From the NCBI GenBank assembly GCA_902497145.1, contig CABVDR010000056.1:1-16019 (forward strand): 16,019 nt of DNA. The letters are read 5' to 3'. Positions within the stretch are counted from its first letter, which is position 1. Each line of letters begins with the position of its first letter. This document shows positions 1 to 6,975 of the stretch, piece by piece. The translations under genes and the position numbers were made by a program. Under the pieces are notes generated by a model. It was not told the origin of the DNA, searched no databases, and worked only from the letters and a program-made list of their open reading frames with translations. The DNA is from an uncultured Oscillospiraceae bacterium. Lineage in GTDB: Bacteria; Bacillota; Clostridia; Oscillospirales; Oscillospiraceae.

Positions 1-1
1 C

Positions 2-784
2 TGCGCGGCCCGTCTGCACACCGGTCTGTGCGCCGACTGTACTCACCTGGACGTGGATATGGGCATCTACAAGGACTTCCTGCGTGAGGCCTCCACTCTG
101 CCCGCCGAGAAGATCGACGGCCTGAACACCGCTATGGTGCTGGGTGAGAAGCACGACGTGTCCCGCGACCTGAAGATGACCCGTCCTGCTTTCGGCGGTC
201 ACCTGATGGCCACCATCATCTGCCCCCGCTTCCGTCCCGCCATGGCTACCGTGCGTCCCGGCGTGATGAAGAAGGCTCCCTTCGATCAGGCCAAGGCTGA
301 CGCCTGCGAGCTGATCAAGCCCAACTTCTCCCTGACTGAGGCTGACATGCAGACCCAGGTCATCGAGGTTGTTAAGGCCGCTAAGAAGCTGGTCGACCTG
401 ATCGGCGCTGACGTGGTCGTCTCCGTGGGCCGTGGTATCTCCAAGGACGTCGAGGGCGGCATCAAGCTGGCCGAGGAGCTGGCTGAGGTTCTCGGCGGCG
501 TCGTGGGCGGCTCCCGTGCCACCATCGACTCCGGCTGGCTGTCCGCTGACCACCAGGTTGGTCAGACCGGCAAGACCGTTCACCCCAAGATCTATGTTGC
601 TCTGGGCATCTCCGGCGCCATCCAGCACAAGGCTGGCATGCAGGACTCCGAGTGCATCATCGCGGTGAACAAGAACGAGAACGCCCCCATCTTTGAGATC
701 GCTGACTACGGCATCTGCGGCGACCTGTTCAAGGTTACCCCCATGCTGATCGAGGCTATCAAGGCTGCTAAGGCTGCTCAGTAA
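2..784 (+). CDS. etfA: Electron transfer flavoprotein subunit alpha, 3' part (5' end outside window)
   Basis: About 260 C-terminal residues are present; the reading frame is open from base 2, so the true start lies upstream and the ATG at 53 is internal. EtfA carries FAD, pairs with EtfB and passes electrons to or from acyl-CoA dehydrogenases; in butyrate-forming Clostridia the pair can bifurcate electrons. The sequence shows the clostridial stretch ARLHTGLCADCTHLDVD near the window start. It also has the C-terminal FAD-binding region with GGSRATIDSGWLSADHQVGQ and the family signature IYVALGISGAIQHKAGM followed by AVN. Codon use is strongly biased, as expected for a highly expressed gene. etfB would be expected immediately upstream (inference). 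A strong terminator starts 16 nt after the stop, so the gene is the last of its operon. Confidence 0.95.
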   Translation, partial: CAARLHTGLCADCTHLDVDMGIYKDFLREASTLPAEKIDGLNTAMVLGEKHDVSRDLKMTRPAFGGHLMATIICPRFRPAMATVRPGVMKKAPFDQAKADACELIKPNFSLTEADMQTQVIEVVKAAKKLVDLIGADVVVSVGRGISKDVEGGIKLAEELAEVLGGVVGGSRATIDSGWLSADHQVGQTGKTVHPKIYVALGISGAIQHKAGMQDSECIIAVNKNENAPIFEIADYGICGDLFKVTPMLIEAIKAAKAAQ

Positions 785-800
785 TCACAGTTATCAGAAA

Positions 801-835
801 GGCCCCGCATCCATTTGGATGCGGGGCCTTTTTTT
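801..835 (+). terminator. Rho-independent terminator of etfA
   Basis: A perfect 12-bp stem (801-812 with 817-828) has the loop ATTT and is followed by seven T residues. It should separate etfA transcription from the dpa operon. Confidence 0.93.
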
Positions 836-1009
836 GCCCATCTTCCTTTCTCTTAGAGCATACCGTTTTTCCACTTCTTTGCCACGCAAGCCTTATTTGC
901 ATTGACAAATTATCTATCTTTTCGGCAAAATTCTCTCCACCCTTCTCCTGTGTCCGGCCGCCTGCGCGCCGCATAGGCTGGAGCAGCACAGTGAGGGAGG
1001 AAGGAATCT
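836..1009 (+). promoter_or_regulatory. dpaA upstream region; only a weak sporulation -10 candidate
   Basis: This 174-nt gap should hold the dpaA promoter. CATAGGCTG at 972-980 resembles the sigma-K -10 (CATAnnnTA) with one mismatch and lies about 30 nt before the start codon, but I see no matching -35 AC at the right distance. TTGACA at 902-907 has no recognisable -10 at 16-18 bp. A strong ribosome binding site, GGGAGGAAGG, occupies 995-1004. The promoter assignment is tentative; family knowledge (mother-cell sigma-K control in Bacillus) is the main support. Confidence 0.3.
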
Positions 1010-1903
1010 ATGGCGTGTGCAAAGAACATTTGGCTGTTGGGCGGCGACCAGCGGCAGGCAGAACTGGCCCGGCTGCTGGCTATGGATGGGCACCAGGTCC
1101 ACACCTGGGCCTTAGAGGAGGGACTGCCGGCTGAGGAGCCCGGTGATGCTCGTCAACCCCCGGATGGGCTGTCTCAGGCCCAGTGCGTGATCCTGCCACT
1201 TCCGGCGGCGGATGGGACGGCGTTACATAGTCCGCTCTCCCAGTTCCACCCCACCTTACGGCAGGTCTTTGACGCTCTGGTTCCAGGTCAGCTGGTACTG
1301 GCCGGGAAGGCAGACCCTGGACTCCACGCTCTGGCCCGGGAACGTGGGGTACTTCTGCTGGATTACTTTGCTCGGGAAGAGCTGGCGGTGGCCAATGCGG
1401 TTCCTACCGCCGAGGGGGCCATTCAGATTGCCATGGAACAACTGCCGGTAACCCTCCACGGCGCTTCGGTGCTGGTGGTGGGCTTTGGACGGATTGGGCA
1501 GGCCACCGCCCTGCGTATGGCCGCCTTAGGCGCTCAGGTCACGGTAGCCGCCCGGCGCTGGGAGGCCCTTGCCTGGGCCCAAGCGCTGGGCTGTCAGGGG
1601 CTGCTTCTCTCCCGCCTCGGTTCGGAACCTCGTCCCTTCCAGCTGGTGGTCAACACCGTCCCCGCCCAGGTACTGGGGAAAGAAGTCCTTGGGTGCTTGC
1701 CCTCCGGCTGCCTCATTCTGGATCTGGCCAGTAAGCCGGGCGGCGCAGACCGCTCTGCCGCCCAAGCTCTGGGCCTGCCTGTGATTCACGCTCTCTCACT
1801 GCCGGGCAAGGTGGCCCCCGTCACTGCGGCGGCCATCCTCCAAACCACCATCTATCATATGCTCCAGGAGCTGGAGCAGCCTGGAAAGGAAGATGCAACA
1901 TGA
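1010..1903 (+). CDS. dpaA: Dipicolinate synthase subunit A
   Basis: The 297-aa protein matches SpoVFA/DpaA in length and organisation. With DpaB it oxidises the diaminopimelate-pathway intermediate to dipicolinic acid in the mother cell; the product is then moved into the forespore core. An N-terminal domain opens with WLLGGDQRQAELARLL (about residues 8-23). A conserved stretch YFAREELAVANAVPTAEGAI lies at 119-138. A Rossmann dinucleotide-binding domain begins with VLVVGFGRIGQATALRM (154-170). The start is supported by GGGAGGAAGG five nucleotides upstream. The stop overlaps the dpaB start by 4 nt (ATGA), giving tight translational coupling. In Bacillus the operon continues with asd, dapG and dapA; here only the two synthase genes are present. 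Confidence 0.95.
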   Translation: MACAKNIWLLGGDQRQAELARLLAMDGHQVHTWALEEGLPAEEPGDARQPPDGLSQAQCVILPLPAADGTALHSPLSQFHPTLRQVFDALVPGQLVLAGKADPGLHALARERGVLLLDYFAREELAVANAVPTAEGAIQIAMEQLPVTLHGASVLVVGFGRIGQATALRMAALGAQVTVAARRWEALAWAQALGCQGLLLSRLGSEPRPFQLVVNTVPAQVLGKEVLGCLPSGCLILDLASKPGGADRSAAQALGLPVIHALSLPGKVAPVTAAAILQTTIYHMLQELEQPGKEDAT

Positions 1904-2472
1904 TCGACCAAACGGTTGGCTTTGCCGTGTGCGGCTCCTTCTGCACCCACGCCAAGGCCATGGAGGCCCTGGAGCAGGTGAAGGCCCGCTTCCGCACCGT
2001 CATCCCTATTGTCTCAGAGTGTACCGCCGCCACCGACACCCGCTTCGGTCCCGCCCACGAGCTGATGCGGGAGATGGAGCGGATCTGTGACCGGCGGGTC
2101 ATCGCCTCCATCCGGGAGGCGGAGCCCATTGGCCCCAAAAAACTGCTGGACCTGCTGATTATCGCCCCCTGCACCGGGAATACCCTGGGTAAGCTGGCCT
2201 GTGGGATCACCGACACGGCGGTCACTATGGCCGCCAAGGCCCACCTGCGCAACCAGCGTCCCCTGCTGATTGCTCCTTCCACCAACGATGGGCTGACCGC
2301 CTCTGCCCCCAATCTGGGGACTCTGCTCAGCCGCAAGTACATCTATTTCGTCCCCTTTGGGCAGGACGATCCCATTAAGAAGCCCACCTCTTTGGTGGCC
2401 GACTTCTCCCTGGTGGCCGACGCCGCCCAAGCCGCCCTGGAAGGGCGGCAGCTCCAGCCGCTGTTGATTTAA
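1900..2472 (+). CDS. dpaB: Dipicolinate synthase subunit B (flavoprotein)
   Basis: This 190-aa protein is the SpoVFB/DpaB partner of DpaA and belongs to the flavoprotein (UbiX/Dfp-like) fold family. The N-terminal VGFAVCGSFCTHAKAMEAL (about residues 5-23) is the nucleotide-binding opening of that fold. IAPCTGNTLGKLACGITD (about 87-104) and LLIAPSTNDGL (about 125-135) are characteristic DpaB segments around the flavin site. Its ATG overlaps the dpaA stop. The pair is required for the Ca-dipicolinate content of the spore core and hence heat resistance (known for the family). Transcription ends at a terminator shared with convergent glmM. Confidence 0.95.
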   Translation: MIDQTVGFAVCGSFCTHAKAMEALEQVKARFRTVIPIVSECTAATDTRFGPAHELMREMERICDRRVIASIREAEPIGPKKLLDLLIIAPCTGNTLGKLACGITDTAVTMAAKAHLRNQRPLLIAPSTNDGLTASAPNLGTLLSRKYIYFVPFGQDDPIKKPTSLVADFSLVADAAQAALEGRQLQPLLI

Positions 2473-2478
2473 GCAAAA

Positions 2479-2508
2479 AAATTCCCCGGCCAAAGCCGGG
2501 GAATTTTT
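2479..2508. terminator. Bidirectional terminator between dpaB and glmM
   Basis: A 12-bp stem pairs 2479-2490 with 2495-2506 around the loop CAAA. It is followed by a five-T run on the plus strand (2504-2508) and by seven T on the minus strand (A run 2475-2481). It lies between convergent stop codons at 2472 and 2518, so it can serve both genes. Confidence 0.92.
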
Positions 2509-2517
2509 GTATGCAAA

Positions 2518-3882
2518 TCAGACCGCGTGGCCCTTCTGCTTAATCATATCAACTACCCGCTGGGCCAGAGCCTGGCACAGCTCGGGGTCGGGGGCCTCAA
2601 CCATGACGCGGACCAGGGGCTCAGTGCCGGACTCCCGGACCAGGATACGGCCGGTGTCACCCAGCTCGGCGGCCACCGCCTCCACAGAGGCCTGCACATC
2701 GGGATCCGCCTGGGCCTGCTTCTTGTCCTTCACCCGCACGTTGATGAGCACCTGGGGATAGATGGTCACCGGCTCGGCCAGCTTGCTCAGAGGCAGCTTC
2801 TTGGCCAGCATGACCTCCATGATCTTCAGGGAGGTGAGGATGCCGTCGCCGGTACGGGCGTACTTGGTAAAGATAATGTGGCCGGACTGCTCGCCGCCGA
2901 TGCGGTGGCCGTTCTGGACCATATTCTCATAGACGTACTTGTCGCCCACGGCGGTCTTTTCGTAGCCAATGCCAGCCGCCTCCAGGGCCTTATACAGGCC
3001 GAAGTTGGACATGACAGTGGTGACCACCTTGTTGGTGAGCAGCTTGCCCCGCTCCTTCATGTAGCAGGCGTACAGATACATGATCTGGTCGCCGTCCACC
3101 AGCTTGCCGTTCTCGTCCACGGCCAGGCAGCGGTCGGCGTCGCCGTCGTAGGCAAAGCCCACGTCCATCTTGTTCTCCACCACGTAGCGCTGAAGGCCCT
3201 CGATGTGGGTGGAGCCGGCGTTGAGGTTGATGTTGGTGCCGTCAGGGTTGGTGTTGATGGGGAACACCTGAGCGCCCAGAGCCTCAAAGACCCGGGGAGC
3301 AATGTGCCAGGCACTGCCGTTGGCGCAGTCCAGAGCCACCCGCTTGCCCTTGAAGGAGTAGATGGCCAGGGAGATGAGGTAACCCATGTAGCGGTTGCGG
3401 CCGGCGGTGTCGTCCACGATGCTGCCGATCTGGGCCTCCGTGGCCATGGGCAGCTCCTTCCAAGGCTGACCGTCCAGCTCCAGCACACCGTCCAGATAGT
3501 CCTCCACCAGAGCGATGACGCTCTCCTCCATCTTCTCGCCCTCACTGTTGATAAGCTTGATGCCGTTATCATAGAAGGGGTTGTGGGAGGCGCTGATCAT
3601 CACGCCGCAGTCAAAGCCGTCGGTGCGGGTCACATAGGAGACGGAGGGAGTGGTGGTCACGTGGAGCAGGTGCACATCTGCGCCGGAGGCAGCCATGCCC
3701 GCGCTGATGGCATACTCCAGCATGTAGCTGGAGCGGCGGGTGTCCTTGCCCACCACGATCTGCGCCCGATGGGTGCGGCCGTAGTACCAGCCCAGGAACC
3801 GTCCGATCTGGTAGGCGTGGTCGGCGGTCAGGCCCTCGCCGGCCTTACCCCGGAACCCGTCTGTGCCAAAATACTTTCCCAT
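2518..3882 (-). CDS. glmM: Phosphoglucosamine mutase
   Basis: GlmM interconverts glucosamine-6-phosphate and glucosamine-1-phosphate in the cytosol, on the route to UDP-GlcNAc for peptidoglycan. The 454-aa length is normal. The start MGKYFGTDGFRGKAGEGLT is the family opening. The phospho-serine loop ISASHNPFYDNGIK has Ser99; the Mg-binding loop is DGDADR (246-251); the sugar-binding loop is GGEQSGH (329-335); the phosphate-binding loop is RESGTEPLVR (416-425). The ribosome binding site is weak (AGTGAG region). Upstream lies a 75-nt gap to the acyltransferase gene containing a perfect TTGATC-G-GATCAA dyad at 3932-3944 and no terminator, so co-transcription with the two upstream genes is likely. 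It is last in the cluster. Confidence 0.96.
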   Translation of the reverse strand: MGKYFGTDGFRGKAGEGLTADHAYQIGRFLGWYYGRTHRAQIVVGKDTRRSSYMLEYAISAGMAASGADVHLLHVTTTPSVSYVTRTDGFDCGVMISASHNPFYDNGIKLINSEGEKMEESVIALVEDYLDGVLELDGQPWKELPMATEAQIGSIVDDTAGRNRYMGYLISLAIYSFKGKRVALDCANGSAWHIAPRVFEALGAQVFPINTNPDGTNINLNAGSTHIEGLQRYVVENKMDVGFAYDGDADRCLAVDENGKLVDGDQIMYLYACYMKERGKLLTNKVVTTVMSNFGLYKALEAAGIGYEKTAVGDKYVYENMVQNGHRIGGEQSGHIIFTKYARTGDGILTSLKIMEVMLAKKLPLSKLAEPVTIYPQVLINVRVKDKKQAQADPDVQASVEAVAAELGDTGRILVRESGTEPLVRVMVEAPDPELCQALAQRVVDMIKQKGHAV

Positions 3883-3957
3883 ATGGATTCACGCTCACTT
3901 TCTATACAATATGTAATTACTTTCACTCCGATTGATCGGATCAACAGAAGTTTTCTC

Positions 3958-4620
3958 TCAGGTGCGGGGGATGATGTGATCCTTATCTTTGTAGATGCAG
4001 CCCTCAGGCACCACGCCCCGGACACAGGAGGTGGGATAGACGCTGCTGTGGCGGCCCAGAATGGTGCCCGGGTTCAGCACCGAGTTGCAGCCCACTTCCA
4101 CAAAGTCCCCCAGGATGGCGCCCATCTTCTTGCGGCCGGTCTCGAAGTGCTCCTCCCCGTTCTTTACCACCACCAGAGTCTTATCCGACTTCACATTGGA
4201 AGTGATGGAACCGGCGCCCATATGGCTCTTGTAGCCCAGGATGGAGTCGCCTACATAGTTGTAGTGGGGGGTCTGTACGTTATCAAAGAGAATGACGTTC
4301 TTCAGCTCTACGGAGTTACCTACCACGCAGTGGGCACCCACCAGAGCGGAGCCGCGGATAAAGGCGCAGTGGCGCACTTCTGTCTCAGGACCGATGATAC
4401 AGGGAGCCCCCAGGAAGGCAGTGGGAGCCACGGTAGCGGTCTTGTGGACCCAAACATTGGGCTGGGGCTGGTCATACTCCTCGGGGGACAGGTTGGCGCC
4501 CAGAGAGAGAATCAGCTCCTTGATGCCGTCCAGCGCCTGCCAGGGGTACTGAAACTGCTTTAAATAATCCCCTGCCATGGTGTGGGAGAGGTCCAGAAGA
4601 TTGCTTATTTCCACATTCAT
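3958..4620 (-). CDS. Stand-alone left-handed beta-helix acyltransferase, GlmU C-terminal-domain-like
   Basis: This 220-aa protein has hexapeptide-repeat structure over roughly residues 53-205 and no N-terminal nucleotidyltransferase (pyrophosphorylase) domain. It aligns by eye with the acetyltransferase half of GlmU. VELKN...TPHYNYVGDSILG parallels the GlmU stretch VEMKK...GHLTYLGDAEIG, and MGAGSITSN parallels IGAGTITCN. From memory of E. coli GlmU, His119 corresponds to catalytic His363, Lys107 to Lys351 and Tyr122 to Tyr366; Lys147 is within one residue of Lys392, while the Asn377 position is His133. Databases often label such proteins 'UDP-N-acetylglucosamine pyrophosphorylase', which the missing domain contradicts. 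A sugar-phosphate N-acetyltransferase role is inferred. The start is supported by AAGGAGG upstream. The gap to the kinase gene is 35 nt. Confidence 0.85.
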   Translation of the reverse strand: MNVEISNLLDLSHTMAGDYLKQFQYPWQALDGIKELILSLGANLSPEEYDQPQPNVWVHKTATVAPTAFLGAPCIIGPETEVRHCAFIRGSALVGAHCVVGNSVELKNVILFDNVQTPHYNYVGDSILGYKSHMGAGSITSNVKSDKTLVVVKNGEEHFETGRKKMGAILGDFVEVGCNSVLNPGTILGRHSSVYPTSCVRGVVPEGCIYKDKDHIIPRT

Positions 4621-4655
4621 TAAAATTGCCTCCTTGTCAAATACAGCTTCCGATG

Positions 4656-5744
4656 TCAGCGGTACTGCGCCATATACTGGTGTACCACCGCGTCCATCTC
4701 ATCCAGTTTTTGAAGCATATCCTTGGCCAGAGCAATCTGGCAGCGCGTGCGCACCAGATTGTGCTCCGGATATTGGATCTTAAAGTATGGATTTCCCAGA
4801 ATATAGTCGTCCAGAAAGCGGGTGGCCAGCTCGCAGGTGAGTGCAAAACAGCTCAGGGCCAGGGTATCCGCCTCCTGCTCGGTTAAGGTGGGCGCCGTGT
4901 GCTGGAGGAATCCCTGGGTAAAGGCCCGAAAGACCTCCATATCCACGCCAGCCTTGTCCGCCTGCGTGGAATCCTCCTCCACGTAGTTGGCCGCAAAACG
5001 GATGGCGTCGCCGAAGTCATGGCCTACCAGGCCGGGCATGACCGTGTCCAGGTCGATCACCACAATGGCCTGCCCGCTGTCAGGCTGGAAGAGGACGTTG
5101 TTGATCTTGGTATCGTTGTGAGTCACCCGGAGGGGCAGCTGCCCGGCGTTGTACAGATCCGTAAGATGGCAAGCTTTGTCCTTCACCGACTTGAGCCACT
5201 CCACCTCTTCCATTACCTGGGCGGCCAGCCCCTTAGGGTCCTGGGCCACATCGGCCAGAAACTTTTCATAGCGCTTGCGGGTATCGTGGAAATCGGGAAT
5301 GGTCACGTGGAGCTGCTGGGCATCAAAGTCGGACAGCAGCATCTGAAACTCGCCGAACGCCTCCCCGGCGCTGCGTACCACGCCCAGATCAGAGCAGGTG
5401 TTGTAGGTTACGGAGGGGATATAGTTGAACAACCGCCAAAAACCGTTCTCGTCCTGGACATAGATTTTTCGCTCGGGAGTATGGTGGAAGTGCAGGACCG
5501 TGCGCTGGGGCTGCTTGGCGTGGATGTACTCGGTCACTTTATCAATGTTGTCCATGACCTCCACCGGCTTTTTGAATACAAAGGTATTCAACGCCTGGAT
5601 CATATAGGACTTGGCTTTTCCATCGGGGCGCAGGTAGTTGACTTTATAGGTGTGGTTGACATTCCCCACCTTGATCTCTTCGTAGGACTGAAAGGTTCCC
5701 TCAATGCGGAAGGCCTTGCAGACCTGCTGAAGCTTCTCTTCCAT
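4656..5744 (-). CDS. Aminoglycoside-phosphotransferase-fold kinase, N-acetylhexosamine 1-kinase (NahK)-like
   Basis: The 362-aa protein has the APH/choline-kinase fold. The nucleotide loop region includes IKVGNVNHTYKV (24-35). The catalytic (Brenner) motif is THNDTKINNVLF (208-219), and the metal-binding segment is IDLDTVMPGLVGHDFGDAIR (230-249). The last two are very like N-acetylhexosamine 1-kinases of bifidobacteria and gut Clostridia (annotated as 'mucin desulfatase' in older entries), which make HexNAc-1-phosphate. The reading frame is open to 5876, but the start at 5744 is preferred: it begins MEEKLQQVCKAF, lies behind GAAGGGAA, and lies downstream of a good promoter that would be inside the longer version. 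Linkage to a GlmU-like acetyltransferase and GlmM supports an amino-sugar substrate; the exact sugar is not readable from sequence. Confidence 0.85.
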   Translation of the reverse strand: MEEKLQQVCKAFRIEGTFQSYEEIKVGNVNHTYKVNYLRPDGKAKSYMIQALNTFVFKKPVEVMDNIDKVTEYIHAKQPQRTVLHFHHTPERKIYVQDENGFWRLFNYIPSVTYNTCSDLGVVRSAGEAFGEFQMLLSDFDAQQLHVTIPDFHDTRKRYEKFLADVAQDPKGLAAQVMEEVEWLKSVKDKACHLTDLYNAGQLPLRVTHNDTKINNVLFQPDSGQAIVVIDLDTVMPGLVGHDFGDAIRFAANYVEEDSTQADKAGVDMEVFRAFTQGFLQHTAPTLTEQEADTLALSCFALTCELATRFLDDYILGNPYFKIQYPEHNLVRTRCQIALAKDMLQKLDEMDAVVHQYMAQYR

Positions 5745-5813
5745 GTGTGTAATTTCCCTTCTATATCTGATCCCGGAGCTCAGTGTCCGGCGGTAACTCA
5801 GTTTAATGTTTTT

Positions 5814-5842
5814 ATTATAATGCCTGGGGCCCAAAGGGGCAA
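5814..5842 (-). promoter_or_regulatory. Promoter of the kinase–acyltransferase–glmM cluster
   Basis: On the minus strand there is -35 TTGCCC (5837-5842), a 17-bp spacer and a perfect -10 TATAAT (5814-5819). Transcription would start near 5807, leaving a leader of about 63 nt before the start at 5744. Confidence 0.65.
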
Positions 5843-6010
5843 GTGGCATCTCTGTCAAGGTTTGCATCTGCGGCATTTACCGAACCTATTATAATCGCTT
5901 CCGCCCAGTTTTTCCATAAATTTATGCATCACATCTCTTAAAAAATGTATATTTTTAGTGGTAATCTTCTCCAGTGCTTGGATGCTTCCTCCTCTGTCCG
6001 GAAAGTTTTT

Positions 6011-6039
6011 CTTCCAACTTCCCCGCAGTATGCTACAAT
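6011..6039 (+). promoter_or_regulatory. Promoter of the nitrilase-family gene
   Basis: An extended -10, TGC-TACAAT (6031-6039), has a weak -35 CTTCCA (6011-6016) with 17-bp spacing. The predicted start is near 6046, about 48 nt before the start codon. Confidence 0.55.
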
Positions 6040-6093
6040 AGGACAAACCCAACTTTATCTATGTGTTTCATGCAACAGAAAGGACGATCGCCC

Positions 6094-6921
6094 ATGAACA
6101 AATTTATTGCTGGTGTCATTCAACTGGACTCCCAGGATAATGTACAGGCCAATCTGGACACCGCCGAAGAATTGATCCGGGGCGCTGCCGCCCAGGGCGC
6201 CAAGCTCATCTGCATGCCGGAGAGCGTCCACTATGTGGGCCCAGGCATTCGGGAGATCGCCGAGGAGGTCCCCGGCGGCCCCACCTTCCAGCGCTTCTCC
6301 GCCCTGGCCAAGGAGCTGAATGTATGGCTCCATTGCGGCAGCATCTACGCCCAAAGCGGTGAGGAGCGCCCCTACAACTGCACCATGGTTCTCAATCCCC
6401 AGGGTGAGCTGGCTGCCCGCTACGAAAAGCTCCATCCCTTTGATGTGTCCATCGGCAACGGCGGTCCCACGGTACGGGAGTCCGACCGCATCCTTCCAGG
6501 TAGCCGCATTGTCACTCTGGACACGGGTGAGGTGGGCCACCTGGGCCTGTCCATCTGCTATGACATGCGCTTTGGGGAGTTGTTCCGCATCATGGCCCTG
6601 GAGGGCGCCGACATTCTCCTTTGCCCTGCCAACTTCACCCTGAACACCGGCAAGGACCACTGGCTGCCCCTCCTGCGGGCCAGAGCCATTGAAAACAGCT
6701 GCTACATCATTGCTCCCGGGCAGATAGGCAAAAAGCCCCGCTTCCAGGCCTACGGCCACTCCATGGTCATCGACCCCTGGGGCAATGTGATCGCCTGCGC
6801 CTCGGATAAGCCCTGTTTTATTACGGCAGAAATTGACCTGGACTATGTCCAAACCGTGCGCCGGCAGCTGTTCACTCTGGAAAACCGCCGTGGTGACCTG
6901 TACACCCTGGAGCGCCGCTGA
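6094..6921 (+). CDS. Carbon-nitrogen hydrolase, Nit1/Nit2-type amidase
   Basis: The 275-aa protein is a complete nitrilase-superfamily member. The catalytic triad is visible: Glu43 in ICMPESVHY, Lys112 in RYEKLHPFDV and Cys155 in GLSICYDMRFGELFR. The CYDMRF signature and the short length fit the Nit branch (deaminated-glutathione amidase or omega-amidase, acting on alpha-keto acid amides as metabolite repair) better than true nitrilases or carbamoylases; the specific substrate is inference. The start at 6094 is chosen over an upstream in-frame ATG at 5974 because AAAGGA sits 9 nt upstream, the protein then begins MNKFIAGVIQLDSQDN as family members do, and the promoter lies between the two. 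It is a single gene closed by a strong terminator. Confidence 0.9.
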   Translation: MNKFIAGVIQLDSQDNVQANLDTAEELIRGAAAQGAKLICMPESVHYVGPGIREIAEEVPGGPTFQRFSALAKELNVWLHCGSIYAQSGEERPYNCTMVLNPQGELAARYEKLHPFDVSIGNGGPTVRESDRILPGSRIVTLDTGEVGHLGLSICYDMRFGELFRIMALEGADILLCPANFTLNTGKDHWLPLLRARAIENSCYIIAPGQIGKKPRFQAYGHSMVIDPWGNVIACASDKPCFITAEIDLDYVQTVRRQLFTLENRRGDLYTLERR

Positions 6922-6930
6922 ATACACACA

Positions 6931-6969
6931 AAAACTCCCGGCACCGCTGTGCGGTGCCGGGAGTTTTTT
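6931..6969. terminator. Bidirectional terminator between nitrilase and M20 genes
   Basis: A 13-bp perfect stem, CTCCCGGCACCGC (6935-6947) with 6951-6963, closes a TGT loop. It is followed by six T on the plus strand (6964-6969) and preceded by AAAA (6931-6934), giving a T run for the minus-strand M20 gene. It lies between convergent stops at 6921 and 6976. Confidence 0.93.
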
Positions 6970-6975
6970 CATCGT

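Larger units (their letters stand above)
5745..6093. other. 349-nt divergent intergenic region
   Basis: The stretch between the kinase and nitrilase genes holds the two divergent promoters listed separately. Between them (5843-6010) it contains a further TATAAT at 5890-5895 (with the overlapping palindromic ATTATA), but no -35 lies at the correct distance on either strand. I see no convincing small gene or structured RNA here. Confidence 0.5.

Noticed and set aside
902..930. TTGACA at 902-907 as a vegetative -35 for dpaA
   Set aside because: No acceptable -10 lies 16-18 bp downstream (the hexamer at 17 bp is GCAAAA), and dpaA is expected to use a mother-cell sigma factor.
2527..4563. Long plus-strand open frame (678 codons) opposite glmM and the acyltransferase gene
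   Set aside because: It is antisense to two well-supported genes, is rich in His/Val/Gly/Leu as expected from a GC-rich complement, and shows no domain. It is a shadow frame.
4899..5894. Plus-strand open frame opposite the kinase gene
   Set aside because: Low-information, His/Leu/Val-rich composition, no domain or ribosome binding site, and fully antisense to a gene with clear kinase motifs.
5886..5896. TATTATAAT as an additional promoter in the kinase/nitrilase intergenic region
   Set aside because: Neither strand offers a -35 or extended -10 at a normal distance. Better promoters for both flanking genes are present.
5855..6052. Small minus-strand open frame in the divergent intergenic region
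   Set aside because: No ribosome binding site, no recognisable sequence features, and it covers both candidate promoter areas.
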